Made by a program: the position numbers and the translations under genes. Below, one piece after another: positions 53,529 through 64,000 of a stretch of 64,000 nucleotides of DNA. The stretch comes from Aureobasidium sp. EXF-3400 (Eukaryota > Ascomycota > Dothideomycetes > Dothideales > Saccotheciaceae), in contig SWBL01000012.1 of assembly GCA_024195585.1 (NCBI GenBank), positions 219,265-283,264 of the forward strand, in the 5' to 3' direction. Position 1 is the stretch's first letter; each line of letters opens with the position of its first letter. The notes beneath the pieces were generated by a model. It worked only from the letters and a program-made list of their open reading frames with translations, was not told where the DNA came from and made no database searches.

Positions 53529-55125
53529 GGTCGATTTTTTGTAAAGGCAAGACCTCTTTATGCAATATAAACTTCCAAACTTTTAAGCTTTCAGGGGTTC
53601 AAAGCCAGATCCGAGTCGCGATCAAGCTGGACGTGTTGTGCGTATGTCCAGTGAGATTGTGGGTAGATGTATGTAACGAATGTGAGTGAAGTCGAAGACG
53701 ACACAGTTGGATAATCGAGAAGTGTTAGGCCGGTCGCCAGGCAAGACCGTTCGTGTTGTATGTCGGCGGCGTAATAAGGGGCTGCGGGCAGTTGAAACGT
53801 GCTAAACGCGGGAGAAGGACGTTGTGGGTGTTTTGGAAAAAGACAGAAGAAAGGTGGAAAAGCTAGACGAGAAAATGTGCAAGAGAAAGAACGATGCAGT
53901 AGAATGTTTGAGCGATGGACAAAATAAAACAAGAAGCGACAGGAAACTGCAAGTGTGCAGATGCAGGTAGCGAGCGAATGAGGTGAGATGAAGAGCGAGT
54001 GTCCAAGTCCAGGGTGCTTGCTAGTCGCCGCACCTACCCTCTTGCATCGTGCACGGAGCTCTGTGCCATCGAGGCCTGAACATGCGACTCGACTGTTTCT
54101 CGGCTCCCTCCTTGACTGTCTTGTGAGCGTCGCCTGCCTTGGATCCTTCTTCATCTCTGCCAATGACCTTGTTGGTTGTCATATCACCACTTCCTGTCCG
54201 TTGGAAGTGTCTATGTTTACATGTGCAAACGGCCTTGTTGCATTCACAGCGACGCTGCGCCTTAAGCCACAACTGCCACCCTGCAAGGTCTAAGCGCCCT
54301 GACACGAGTGAAGGCTGCTGCTCCCGATCCATAGACGACTAGCCGGTCGTAGATAAAATGGAGTTTCCAATGCCCCATTCGCCGCCGTGGTCTCAACCAT
54401 CCCGCGAGGACTCGTCACCCATCTGTGCAGCAATTGCTTGATCACTCCCATCGCGCATACTACCCCTTGGCGAACAGTATTTAGAGACCAGGCAATCTTG
54501 TTTGGCAGGGTACGCAATCATTATCCGCTTTGGATTGGCTAATCATTAGTTGTTTCTAAATTTTGACACATGCAAGCATCTTTATTTTCCTGTCGAAGGA
54601 ATGCTTGTTTGCTTGTCAGAAACCTCGCCTTCATATTCCAACGTATTAATCTGGCGGCCTACTCCGAGTGTTGAGAGTATCGGGATCCTGGTCGGAGGGG
54701 ATGGTCGATCGTGCGTGCACAGTACTCTCATCAGCAATGTTTTTGATTGCAGGATCATCATGTCGACTGGCCTCACACAGAACATTCCAGGCTTGAAGAT
54801 CAAGCTCTGGTCGCAATACATTCGTGACATGTTGATCACTTGTGTTTCTTCACATGCCACTTAATCCGACGTGGTCTGTATTTGGATCGGACTCTCACAT
54901 ATGAATTGCCAAACAAGACTTATAGCAGACACGCGACCATGCTGTCGTCTGTTCTCTCTTGACGTATATCACCAAATCGTTGACGAAGATTGGAGTTGAA
55001 ATACTTAGACAAGTGACATCGATTCATTATGTGAGTCAAAATCCTTCCCAGATGACCAGCCCTTCTATCATTGATATCTCTATAATGTGTGCGCCCGCTC
55101 CCAACAATCAAGACAAATTGAACCC
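53529..55125. other. Intergenic, 1.6 kb
   Basis: Promoter of the TRP-like gene plus gene-free sequence. A minus-strand frame at 53591-54163 lacks motifs and has Phe/Cys-rich composition typical of chance reading of a purine-rich leader. No feature supported. Confidence 0.5.
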
Positions 55126-56179
55126 TTACAGAATGGTCCAGAAAACAGTAGCAGCAACAAGACCACCCCAGCCAGCAAACTTGGCAACAGTGCTGGCGGA
55201 GCCCTTAGGAACAGCGCCAGTAGCGACCTTGTTGAGGTACCAAGCACCAATATCAGTGAGCTTGCCCTTCTCGGTCAACATAGCAGCATCGGGTCCGACC
55301 TGAGTATGAATGTCAGCAATAGATCTATGAGATTGGACATGTTGCAACTTACGTTAGAGACAGACGAACGGAAAGCACCAAAGTAAGAGTACTTCTGCAT
55401 GTAGTCGATGCGGTCGAGGTAAGCAAAGCTCTGGTTGGCAAAGCTCTGGCTGTCCTCCAGGGTGCAATCGGCGCATGCGAACTCGGTGACCCAGATACCA
55501 CTAATGTTCTGGTAGGTACCGTTGATCTGGCCCAAGTGGGAAGCCAGGCCCTGGAAATTACCATACCAATGGGCAGGAATAAAATCGACCTCGCAAGAAG
55601 TGGTGTTGGTAGAATTGCTGCCAGAGCTAGCGACAAGTGCAGCGCATTCAGAGAACCAGTTCGCAAGCCAGTTGAATCCAGTGGGAGCACCGGTGACTGC
55701 GGGAGCACCAAGCTTGACACCAAAGTCACGCTTCAAAGGCTCCATCTGCTTCTTCCAGATCTGAGCAGCAGTAGCAGCAGAGACGCAAGAACCTCCACTG
55801 GTACAGCCGTCGGGCTCGTTGAATCCAAGAACGTATGTGATATTTTGTCCCTCCTTGATTAGGTTGCTGACAGTGTTGTAGAAGGTCATATCATTCGCTG
55901 GGTCCTCAGGTGCTCCCCACAGCATAGGGACGAAGCCGAGCTTGTTCGCGTAGTCTGGTGTGGGAACAGCGCCATAGTTGTAGTACCATGTTCTGGTTCG
56001 GTCAGTATGTTGTTCACCAAGCACGTCGTGTCAGTGGTGCCTTACAGGTCAGTGTCGTTTGTCCAGATGGAGTCGTCTTGCGATGTCTGGGTGGACACAA
56101 CGCAGAGACCACGCTTGTCGGAAGCAGTGGCTGCCACAAGAGGAGCAGCCACGAGAAGTGCCGGAGCAATGTAACGCAT
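55126..56179 (-). CDS. GH128 glucanase-like (Asl1 type), probably GPI-anchored
   Basis: Three exons: 56179-56046, 55992-55353 and 55299-55126; 315 aa. Signal peptide MRYIAPALLVAAPLVAA, then DKRGLCVV. The TIM-barrel segments TWYYNYGAVP, FVPMLWGAPED, VLGFNEPDG, FIPAHWYGNF and ISGIWVTEFACADC match the glycosyl-hydrolase catalytic core family (GH128). The Glu in NEP and the Glu in TEF are the expected acid/base and nucleophile. A final hydrophobic stretch (FAGWGGLVAATVFWTIL) suggests GPI anchoring. The family cuts beta-1,3-glucan and localises to cell walls in yeast relatives. Confidence 0.92.
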
Positions 56180-57421
56180 GGCGGTATATATTTGAAATTA
56201 TAGATGGCGATAGATATATGTAGTCCGGAGATATTGTACAGTCAAGAATCCGGTTATCGCAGGCGTGCACTCGAGTGTGGTAAATGCGTCAGAGGCGGTA
56301 TTTAATATGTTCGAGCGAATGAAAGGGTGCTTCGATTAAAGTTGGCGAAACCAGGCTTCGGATGGGTATAGCGAGAGACGGAATGGTTGAAAAGAGCGAA
56401 ACAAAGAGGAATGCAGGAGGGGGGGAGGGAGGGAAATATCCAGAGATCTCAGACAATACTTTTCCTCAGCTACCCAAGAGCGTTGGCGAGCCCATGCTAG
56501 AGCGCATCTGGGCTGCGTGAGAGAGTCAAAAACGGATTGACTTTCAACGTTATCAAACCCATCCACTCCCGGATCTGCAGCCTCCCGTTAAAGCAGCTAT
56601 TTGTGGACTAGAAGGACTTGGCTTTCTCAAATCGTTCTTCGCCGTCCTAACGGAGAAGGAAACGGTACTCGTGCACCGCGGCAACCCATGCACCCATGGT
56701 TCTTCATCTCTGATCTTCTTCTACAAGGTCCGAATAAGTGTTTGGCGCCAATGTCTGTCCTTGTTGAATCTGGTTGAGCCAGAAGTTTGAGTTCAGTCCA
56801 TATGCCCGTTCAGCCGCAGGTTTTGAACTTTGGTGCGGCAGTCGGCATTGCCGCTTGAGTTCCGTCAATAGAAGATGGGCTTGCCGCTTATGCAGGTCCA
56901 TGGTCCATCTCCTCGAACCACTACGCAAGCCACCTTTCGCAGGGAGATTTGAAGCTGAGAGATAGAAGCGGGAAGCAGGCACTTGATTATGTTTCAAGGT
57001 ATTCCAGCGCCGAGGCTTGGAGATATGCTTTTTGACATGACGGTCATCAACGAGATTTTTGTGCGAACATGAATTTGCCAAGTCGATTTCGCCTTTAGTA
57101 GCACCCTGTCCATCAATTGTCATCCGGCAATAACGAGATGAATAGACTTCCGTGGCTTGCGCAATGGACACACCATATTACTCCTAGGAGCTTCAAGCTT
57201 AAGGAGATCATTCCGGTCCCAATATCGATGGTAAGTCGTGTTGGTCACCGCGTGGTGTTACCAAAAAGTCTCGAGTTTATGCTTTGGTATGACTTGACTA
57301 TGAAGCGCTTCCAGATTCTGACGCCACTATCGACCAACATATGACTCAGAAATCTGTGTCTGTAAATGATCGCATATGCTCTCAGTCTTTTGCAGAGGCC
57401 TTGCCGCTACATCCGTACAAT
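56180..57421. other. Intergenic, 1.2 kb
   Basis: Promoter of the GH128 gene and 3' end of the next minus-strand gene. A minus-strand frame at 56704-57171 (155 aa) has no motif. A G-rich run lies near 56420. Nothing else supported. Confidence 0.5.
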
Positions 57422-58630
57422 CTAATCCTCTGGAGTAGGCTGAATGTAATCTCTATGGCCCTCGGTGCTGAACAAGACGACCACTGCATCAGGATCTTCC
57501 TGCAGCACACCTCTCTCGTGCAATTTTCTCAAAGCTGCCAATGGAGCTGCTCCGCATGGGCCTGCGTTAACACCATGGTCTTGTAGATACAAAACGTTGT
57601 GGTGTGCTTCAAGATCGTTGACGATCACTGAAGCATAAATTCCTGAATTAAGAGACGGCCAGCAATTACTGGAAACAGTACCGCAGTTCATGCCTGCATT
57701 TCTCAGTCAGCGCAGACCGCGTGCATTGGCAATGTTCTTACCGTCCATAATTGTCGAGCCGGTTTCAACTGGAACAATCTTTCCATTGTGTAGACTTTCC
57801 ATCAGACATGGTGCTGCTTCTGACTCGACTGTAACAACCTTCGTGTCTGAGCCATGACCAGTGTAGTGAGAGATGACAGACTGTGCCCATGAGCCAACAC
57901 CGACGGAGGCAATGCACAGCGATGGCCGTTTCCCGCATGCCTCCTCAAGCTGGTGATCTACCTCCGCGTGCATGGTGGCATAACCGTCGACAACCCACCG
58001 TGGTATTTGAGAATACCCTTCCCAGCTCGTGTCCATCACAAGCATAGCTCCAGAAACTTCGGACTCATCCATGGTTGCAGCGATACTATCATCGTAACTG
58101 CCATTGACAACGTTGACAAGAGCACCCTCACTACGCAGTTTTCCCTGGGTTGCTTCATCCATAGTTTTGGGAACGAAGATAGTGGCTTCGATGCCCATGT
58201 ATTTAGCAGTACGCGCGACTGCCCTTCCCCAGTTACCGTCAGAACAAGATACCAACTTGATACCTGCATTCCGAGCCGCATGGCCAGCTTCTTCAAGCGA
58301 TGCAGAAGATGGAAGACCTGTTTTCTCACATATCGCTTTGAACACTCCCCAGCTTGCACCTAAGATCTTGAATGATGGAAGGCCAAACCGAAGACTTTCG
58401 TCTTTGACATACACGTGGCCAACACCCAATTCTCGAGCTACCTCAGGAAGCTCTATCAGAGGAGTTGTCTTCGATTCTGGAAAAGAGCGATGGAATGTGA
58501 TGAGACTAGGATCAATAGACGCGTCTGCAGGAGAGGAACCTGACAAAGAAGGATTGATGAAGATGTCATGTCGCTCGAGGACATCATCGCGTCCGAGGTG
58601 TTTGACCTTAAAGGTGCCCATCTTCGACAT
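57422..58630 (-). CDS. PLP-dependent diaminopropionate ammonia-lyase-like enzyme
   Basis: Two exons, 58630-57742 and 57693-57422; 386 aa. The fold is tryptophan-synthase-beta-like (type II PLP). Landmarks are TTPLIELPEVAREL, VKDESLRFGLPSFKILGA with the PLP Lys in SFK, SCSDGNWGRAVARTAKYMG, SVGVGSWAQSVISHY in the phosphate-binding region, and MDG|MNCGTVS across the intron. This order matches diaminopropionate ammonia-lyase (2,3-diaminopropionate to pyruvate and ammonia). Fungal members are also annotated as threonine-dehydratase-like, so substrate is uncertain. The phosphate loop reads GVGSW rather than a Gly-rich GGGG. Confidence 0.85.
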
Positions 58631-59749
58631 GAAGACTAGGTTTCGCTGCTTGGAACACGACTGTCATATGTTGATGATGTTGAACATGAATTCGAGAGCG
58701 TGTTCATCACGATCAGAGGCAGTGTTCTTGGCCTGCATGGCAATTCCATGGCGCGGAGAAGAAACCGTCCGAGGGCCGTGACCAGCCTCATTTCATCACA
58801 ATCCCATGCTTGAGTTACCTTAGAGCGAGAATCAAGCTGCAGAAATGCACAATAGTCTTGGCGCAACAGGTATATGCCAGAGAAAGCCATCAGAACAGCG
58901 TCTTTCAGTGGCCATCTCACTCTGCGTAGGGTATATGGTGCACTTCTATAGTTATATCCGTGACGAAAGTTCGGCGAGGAGGATTTCTCCACATGTCGAA
59001 AGTCTGTTTGACCGCGATTTGGTCAGGTGGATGTCATCATGATGATCTGAAAATGCGAACCGGAAGGCCAGTCGCGCACGTATTCGCGTGCCTGGTCGGC
59101 GATTTTGTCAGTTGCAAGGATGCTGTGAGCGAGACGGGAAAGAGGCAGCGGTAACAAAGTGCCTGTTTCAGTTGGGATCTTCTCTCTTCAGAGTCACAAC
59201 ACATGCAACGGGTCATGTGTGGAGTAGGGAGCCGCATTTCGAGGACGGCTTCCTTCGGGTGCAGCTACAAGTTGGACTCGAGCTTCCAGTCAATTCGTGC
59301 TGTTGTTCGCATGAAGTCGGTCGTGAGCATTCGCATTCGACAAAAGAAGATGTTTCATTGCTCAAAGGTAGAAAGATCTTCGCAGGGGTCAGTGTACTGG
59401 AGCATGGCTAGAATGCTGATCGGTTTAAGTGGGACCCCTACTGATACGGGGAAGAGCGCGGTGCATGAGCCAGGGCCCAGGGGAAAGATTGGAAAGCAAC
59501 AGACATACATCATTAGCATCCACTTCTTTGTCTCTCTTCATTTTGGCCTTGTCATCGTTGTCGCCCATCCTTGAATAACCAAACAATGCTGATTTGAACC
59601 AACTCCTTTGTACCCTGTCACTTTGCACTTCTCACACGGTCCTTGGATCGAAAAAGCTTATGATTACTCGCCCTCCACACGTGCTCACCCACGACCGTCA
59701 CGCGGCGACATCAGCACGCCCCCTTACATACGCATAATCACATCCAACC
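58631..59749. other. Intergenic, 1.1 kb, divergent promoters
   Basis: Separates the divergent ammonia-lyase-like and transporter genes. The frames here carry no motif. CT-rich sequence from about 59620 suits the transporter leader. Confidence 0.5.
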
Positions 59750-61406
59750 ATGGATTCAGAAAGCTCGCAGGCGGGCTCGACACGGCGACGAGGTTCGTCG
59801 CTCGTGCAACAGATCATCAACGAAGAACGCATTGGCATCCGGAGAGCCAGTCCAAGGCGAATGCCTTCCGATATTCCCGAAGCCGCTCATGCCGAATCAC
59901 CACATAGCTATGAAGAGGAAGAGACCAATCCTGTATCGTCGGGCTCAGACTGGGAGATGGACGACATTCGATCTGACGAAGGTCTTGAAGACGATGAAGA
60001 GACGGGCTTGACCATCCAGGAGCGTCAGAAGAGAACAAGACGCAAGAGACGGAATACTCTAGCAGATGAGCGGATCGTTCCTGACGGCGACATTTCCAAA
60101 GAAGAAGAGCGCTTGGCCGCTGCAAGCTTCATGCGCGAAGCAATTATAAACAGCATATTGATAGGACTGTGGTACACCTTCTCAATATCCATCTCTGTTG
60201 TAAGCCATACTCTCTCCTCAAGCTCAGAGCTCAATACTCACTTATTCCTAGTACAACAAGTGGATGTTCTCACCAGACAACCTCAACTTTCACTTCCCTC
60301 TGTTCACCACTTGCGCACACATGATCGTACAATTTTGCCTTTCCTCGCTCGTTCTATATTTCATTCCCAACCTACGACCGAAACACAAACCGGCAGACTA
60401 TACGCCGATTGCGCAGTCAGCAGACGGAGATACACTCGAAGCACCTCGCAAGCCGCTCATGACTGGCTGGTTCTATCTGACCCGCATTGGCCCTTGCGGT
60501 GCAGCTACTGGTCTGGACATTGGCCTCGGAAACATGTCACTCAAGTTCATTACCTTGACGTTCTATACCATGTGCAAATCGTCCGTGCTGGGCTTTGTAC
60601 TTATTTTCGCCTTACTCTTCCGTCTGGAGAAGCCTTCGCTGAAGGTTGGCGCTATTATCCTCACCATGATGGTCGGAGTCCTCATGATGGTAGCGGGAGA
60701 GACGGCTTTCAACGTCCTAGGCTTCATATTGGTTATGAGCGCAGCACTTTTCTCTGGTTTCCGCTGGAGTCTGACGCAGATTCTACTTCTTCGCAGTCCG
60801 GCCACCAGCAACCCATTTTCATCCATTTTCTTCCTGGCGCCTGTTATGTTTGCAGCATTGCTGATCATTGCATTACCCGTAGAGGGTCCTATGGAGCTTG
60901 CCGGAGGGCTGCGTTCCCTGAAAGAGTCCAAAGGTATCGCTGGTTCAATCGGGCTTATTCTTTTCCCTGGTATATTGGCCTTCTTGATGACGGCATCCGA
61001 GTTTGCTCTTCTCAAGCGCACTAGTGCAGTGACGTTGAGTGTATGTGGCATCTTCAAAGAAGTGTTGACCATATCGGTTGCTGGAGTTATATTTGGCGAC
61101 CCACTCACGCCTATCAACATCTCCGGACTGTTCGTAACCATCGCCAGTATTGCAGCGTACAACTACATGAAGATGCGAACAATGAGAGACGATTCGAAGA
61201 GAGAGGCGCACGAGCAGATAGTGGCTGCAGAGTCGAGGCGTTCGATCGAAGAGAGCAATGGCAAGACCAGCAAGGAGCATACGAGGAAGGCAAGCACAGC
61301 AGGAGGGTTGATCAGAAACAGTCTCAGTCTCAACATCGCTCCATTGCTGGAGCAGAACACGAAAGACAGAGCAAGCCCAGTCAAGAGGCCCGAGGACCTC
61401 GACTAG
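59750..61406 (+). CDS. Triose-phosphate-transporter family (DMT) carrier
   Basis: Two exons, 59750-60199 and 60252-61406; 534 aa. An acidic, charged cytosolic N-terminus of about 125 residues precedes ten hydrophobic segments of the TPT/nucleotide-sugar-transporter fold. Family blocks include YNKWMFS (the splice join SISV|YNKWMF restores the conserved Tyr-Asn-Lys), ATGLDIGLGNMSLKFI, TFYTMCKSS, and SVCGIFKEVLTI near the last helices. A basic C-terminal tail follows. Fungal members sit in Golgi or ER membranes and move nucleotide sugars or phosphorylated sugars; the substrate cannot be told here. Confidence 0.92.
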
Positions 61407-61817
61407 CCTATCTATGTCGATATAGCAGCCACACAGGCTTAAAAATTGTCTCATTTGTTCAAGAGAAAATAGTTCCATATATGGCTTTGTTCTTGTGTGG
61501 ATCAAAAGTGCAAGTGAAGAGAGCTGAGAATAGTCATAGTGAGAACAAAGACATGACGCCAAGCATGTCGCGCATCGGCGGCCGGTTGCGTCTTTAAGCC
61601 ATCACTTTCCCTTTCTTTTCTTTGCAGCCAACATCTGGAAGCAGTGCGAGACTGAGTATTGTTACACCCTTCGCTTGAAAGAGACTGCTCATTCACACTG
61701 GTCCGACTTCTTCTCGACACCTGAAACCTATCAGCGCAAAGCACACACCGTCACACGACGCATCTGGTTGCCACGCAAACCATCATAGTCCCCGCAGGAA
61801 AACACCAGACAGACACC
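61407..61817. other. Intergenic
   Basis: Transporter 3' end and Nab2 promoter. Nothing else recognised. Confidence 0.5.
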
Positions 61818-63383
61818 ATGTCGGTCGAAGTAGCGACAGGAACACCGCTGGCTGAAGCCCTTCACAATGCCGTGCAACCCAAGCTCGCTGAGGTTGGCTG
61901 GAGCACTGGCGCTGCAGACGACTCAGCCCTCGCCGAGTACATCATCCTCATGCTCGTCAACGGCAAGACCCAGAGCCAGATCGCATCAGAGCTCTCCAAC
62001 GACCTGCTTGGTCTCGGTCCTGACGACCCCAGCACCAATGAATTTGCGACATGGTTGTTCGAGCAAGTACACACGCTGAATGCCCAGCTCAATGGTGGCC
62101 AAGATACGCAGATGGATTCGACGCAATCTGCAGTTGCCCCAGCTGTCAACCAAGATAACTCGAGCCAAGATCAGACCATGGGCGATGGAGGCGATTCGCT
62201 ACCTGACGGCGCAATGTATGTTGACCTGCGCCGAGTCCGCAAATATGATGTGCTAACCATACCTAGTCCCACCGGACCCAAATCGATGCGCAACGGTAAG
62301 CAGCAAACACGAGACCGTCGCATGCTCGGACACATGAATAAGGCTCTCGATCGCACAAACGATGCCGCGCTGCATAGAATAAGAGGTGGTGGAGGTGTCG
62401 GCAGAATCAACACTCACAACAACCGCGAACCTCCAAAGGGTCCTCGCAACATGGCCAATCGCATGCAGAATATGAGCCAGATGAATTCGCCCATGACCCA
62501 AAATGCTATCATGGGAGCCAACCCGCAGCAACAAATGCAATTATTCAAGATGCTAGAAGAGCAGTCGCGTATGATGGCTCAGATCCTTGGTCCTGGTCAG
62601 CAATTCCCGAATGCTCCCGCTATCAACCCAGCATTCTTCAACGGGCAGCAAGGACAGCAGGGCCAGCAAGGCAAATCGCTATTCGAACGCGTCGAGAAGC
62701 CTAGAAAGAACAGCAACTTCAAGAACAACCAGCGACCTAATGCAGGAGCAGACGCCATGGAGACCGATGGCGCCGAAAATGCCGACTCAGAACAGAAAGA
62801 ACCCTCGACCGTTCCTTGCCGCTTCCAACTATCTTGCACGAATCCTTCATGTCACTTTGGTCATCAATCTCCCGCTGCACCGCCCGGCATTGCTCTTGAC
62901 CTTACCGACAAATGCCCCTACGGCGCCGCCTGCACGAACAAGAAGTGTGTCGCATCTCACCCTTCTCCGGCGCAAAAGCGTGCCCATCTCTCGACTCAAG
63001 TGGATTGCAAGTTCTACCCCAACTGCACCAACCCGAACTGCCCCTTCAAACACCCCTCCACACCGCCCTGCAGGAATGGCGCCGACTGCCCTGAACGTGA
63101 CTCTGGTTGCCAGTTCTCGCACAGCGACATCATGTGCCGCTACACGCCTTGTTTAAACCCCAACTGCCCTTACCGTCACAACGAAGGCCAAAAACGTAGC
63201 GCAAACTGGACGAACCCCAACGCCAAACACGTCAGCGACCGCACTTTTGTCACAGATGCAGACGGCGAGGAAGAGTTGATTATACCCGGTCAGAGCAATG
63301 GTGACCAACAGCAACAAGGTCGATCGGCAGAGCAGCAACAACAAGGCCAGGCTCAACAGGCCAATGCAGATGTCATCGCTTAG
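61818..63383 (+). CDS. NAB2: Nuclear poly(A)-RNA-binding protein Nab2
   Basis: 521 aa if read straight through. The N-terminal helical domain, about residues 7-95 (LAEALHNAVQPKLAEVGW, EYIILMLVNGKTQSQI), matches the Nab2 PWI-like fold used for export-factor contacts. Five CCCH fingers lie at about 333-455: CRFQLSCTNPSCHFGH, CPYGAACTNKKCVASH, CKFYPNCTNPNCPFKH, CRNGADCPERDSGCQFSH and CRYTPCLNPNCPYRH. They bind poly(A) and limit tail length during mRNA export. Bases 62216-62266 look like an intron (GTATGT...GCTAAC...TAG, 51 nt, no stop); splicing gives 504 aa and joins DGAI to PTGPKSM, probably the main form. The C-terminus is Gln-rich. Confidence 0.93.
   Translation: MSVEVATGTPLAEALHNAVQPKLAEVGWSTGAADDSALAEYIILMLVNGKTQSQIASELSNDLLGLGPDDPSTNEFATWLFEQVHTLNAQLNGGQDTQMDSTQSAVAPAVNQDNSSQDQTMGDGGDSLPDGAMYVDLRRVRKYDVLTIPSPTGPKSMRNGKQQTRDRRMLGHMNKALDRTNDAALHRIRGGGGVGRINTHNNREPPKGPRNMANRMQNMSQMNSPMTQNAIMGANPQQQMQLFKMLEEQSRMMAQILGPGQQFPNAPAINPAFFNGQQGQQGQQGKSLFERVEKPRKNSNFKNNQRPNAGADAMETDGAENADSEQKEPSTVPCRFQLSCTNPSCHFGHQSPAAPPGIALDLTDKCPYGAACTNKKCVASHPSPAQKRAHLSTQVDCKFYPNCTNPNCPFKHPSTPPCRNGADCPERDSGCQFSHSDIMCRYTPCLNPNCPYRHNEGQKRSANWTNPNAKHVSDRTFVTDADGEEELIIPGQSNGDQQQQGRSAEQQQQGQAQQANADVIA
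62216..62266 (+). other. Probable in-frame 51-nt intron in Nab2
   Basis: The segment has a GTATGT donor, a GCTAAC branch-point sequence and a CCTAG acceptor. It is a multiple of three and contains no stop, so retention adds 17 residues without harming the frame. Confidence 0.75.
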
Positions 63384-63910
63384 GTAGCTGACGTCCATTG
63401 GCCTACCCCTTCGCCTTAGTCACGCGCACACTTCGGCGTCAAGAAGGAAAACTTGGATTCGAGAAACGGAGGTGGTACTGGTAAAAGAGGGGGACTCGAA
63501 GACATGCTCTGCGATGCCATCAAGCGCTGTGCTATCGAAGACTGGCTTCAGAAAATTCCTTAAGCACTGCTGGATTCTGTGTTGCACTGATAAGAGATGG
63601 TGTTCTTGCTTTTCAGACCTGCCGCAGGAGAAATTTGGAACGGAGGATTAAGAGATGGTTAGATGAGTAGAGCAAAGGATGATCGTTATTATTTGAAATA
63701 AAGGCCTCAAAAAAAGAAGGTCGTTCGTTTTCTTGGGTGGATGCGCCATCAGCATTCTCTTATTTGCTACTTTCTTCTCTCCCTTTCCTCTTGCTCTTGC
63801 ATCTTTGTGATACCCGTCGATTTCTGCAGTGCATGGTGGGATTTTTGCCCTGATAGAACGCTTGTATTGTAGGCATATATTGTAAAAATTTTCGTCCTAA
63901 ATCCATCAAT
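63384..63910. other. Intergenic
   Basis: Nab2 3' region up to tRNA-Tyr. No gene supported. Confidence 0.5.
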
Positions 63911-63998
63911 CTCTTCTTAGCTCAGTTGGTTTAGAGCGTCTGACTGTAATTGTTCGATTGTCATCAGAAGGTCCTTTGTTCGACTCAGAGAGAGGAGA
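63911..63998 (+). tRNA. tRNA-Tyr (GTA) with 13-nt intron
   Basis: Acceptor CTCTTCT pairs with AGAGGAG (one G:T). D-arm GCTC/GAGC with AGTTGGTTTA loop, anticodon stem TCTGA/TCAGA, variable AGGTC, T-arm CTTTG-TTCGACT-CAGAG. Anticodon GTA is at 63946-63948. The 13-nt intron 63950-63962 sits after the base 3' to the anticodon, the canonical place; tRNA-Tyr is usually intron-bearing in eukaryotes. The discriminator is A. Confidence 0.93.
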
Positions 63999-64000
63999 TT

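Noticed and set aside
53591..54163. 190-aa minus-strand frame rich in Phe, Cys and Ser
   Set aside because: Low-complexity reading of a purine-rich promoter stretch; no homology features.
57422..63383. Secondary-metabolite cluster around the PLP enzyme and transporter
   Set aside because: Neighbours are Nab2, a TPT carrier and a GH128 glucanase. No synthase, cytochrome P450 or cluster regulator is present.

Overview
The window is nuclear DNA of a filamentous ascomycete, most likely a Dothideomycete-like Pezizomycotina; the genus cannot be fixed from sequence alone. The evidence is short GTAAGT/GTATGT...YAG introns, about one to three genes per 5 kb on both strands, Ser/Thr-rich wall proteins, a GH128 enzyme, a tyrosinase remnant, an MpaB-like membrane oxygenase and intron-bearing tRNA genes. 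Exon structures were built by hand from splice sites and reading frame. No database search was possible.

Left end (1-8.7 kb) is gene-poor and the oddest part. It holds a broken zinc-knuckle-like gene (1070-1632) altered by a 100-bp tandem duplication, then an intact six-exon gene (3345-4881) joining a Grg1-like repeat region to a CCHC zinc knuckle, with two almost identical 91-nt introns. Forty bases later comes a tyrosinase piece that keeps only the second copper site. About 3.2 kb without a supportable gene follows.

8.7-23.7 kb is mostly metabolism: a 2EXR/F-box-like protein, an etherase-type glutathione transferase, mitochondrial serine hydroxymethyltransferase, a small single-pass membrane protein, tRNA-Trp, RNA polymerase I subunit Rpa12, a peroxisomal copper amine oxidase ending in SKL, dipeptidyl peptidase III and a tRNA-like gene.

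23.7-34 kb: an MpaB-like oxygenase, a JmjC/cupin-8 protein divergent from a CCDC25/Jlp2 homologue, a Ser/Thr-rich wall protein with a duplicated C-terminal domain whose expected ATG reads ACG, a Cys-pair protein with a triplicated 9-mer, and a Mid2-like membrane protein.

34-64 kb: a SNF2 ATPase divergent from the sulfite reductase flavoprotein subunit (Met10), a Cys-rich GPI protein, an acid phosphatase, a TM9 protein, the calcium sensor NCS-1/Frq1, a TRP/flavin-carrier channel, a GH128 glucanase, a diaminopropionate ammonia-lyase-like enzyme, a triose-phosphate-transporter-family carrier, Nab2 and tRNA-Tyr. The window is chromosomal housekeeping with scattered wall and secretory genes. It is not a biosynthetic cluster, and I see no CRISPR array, intact transposon or virus. 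The best novelty candidates are the two small zinc-knuckle genes at the left end, the ACG-start wall protein, and several alternative or in-frame splice events.
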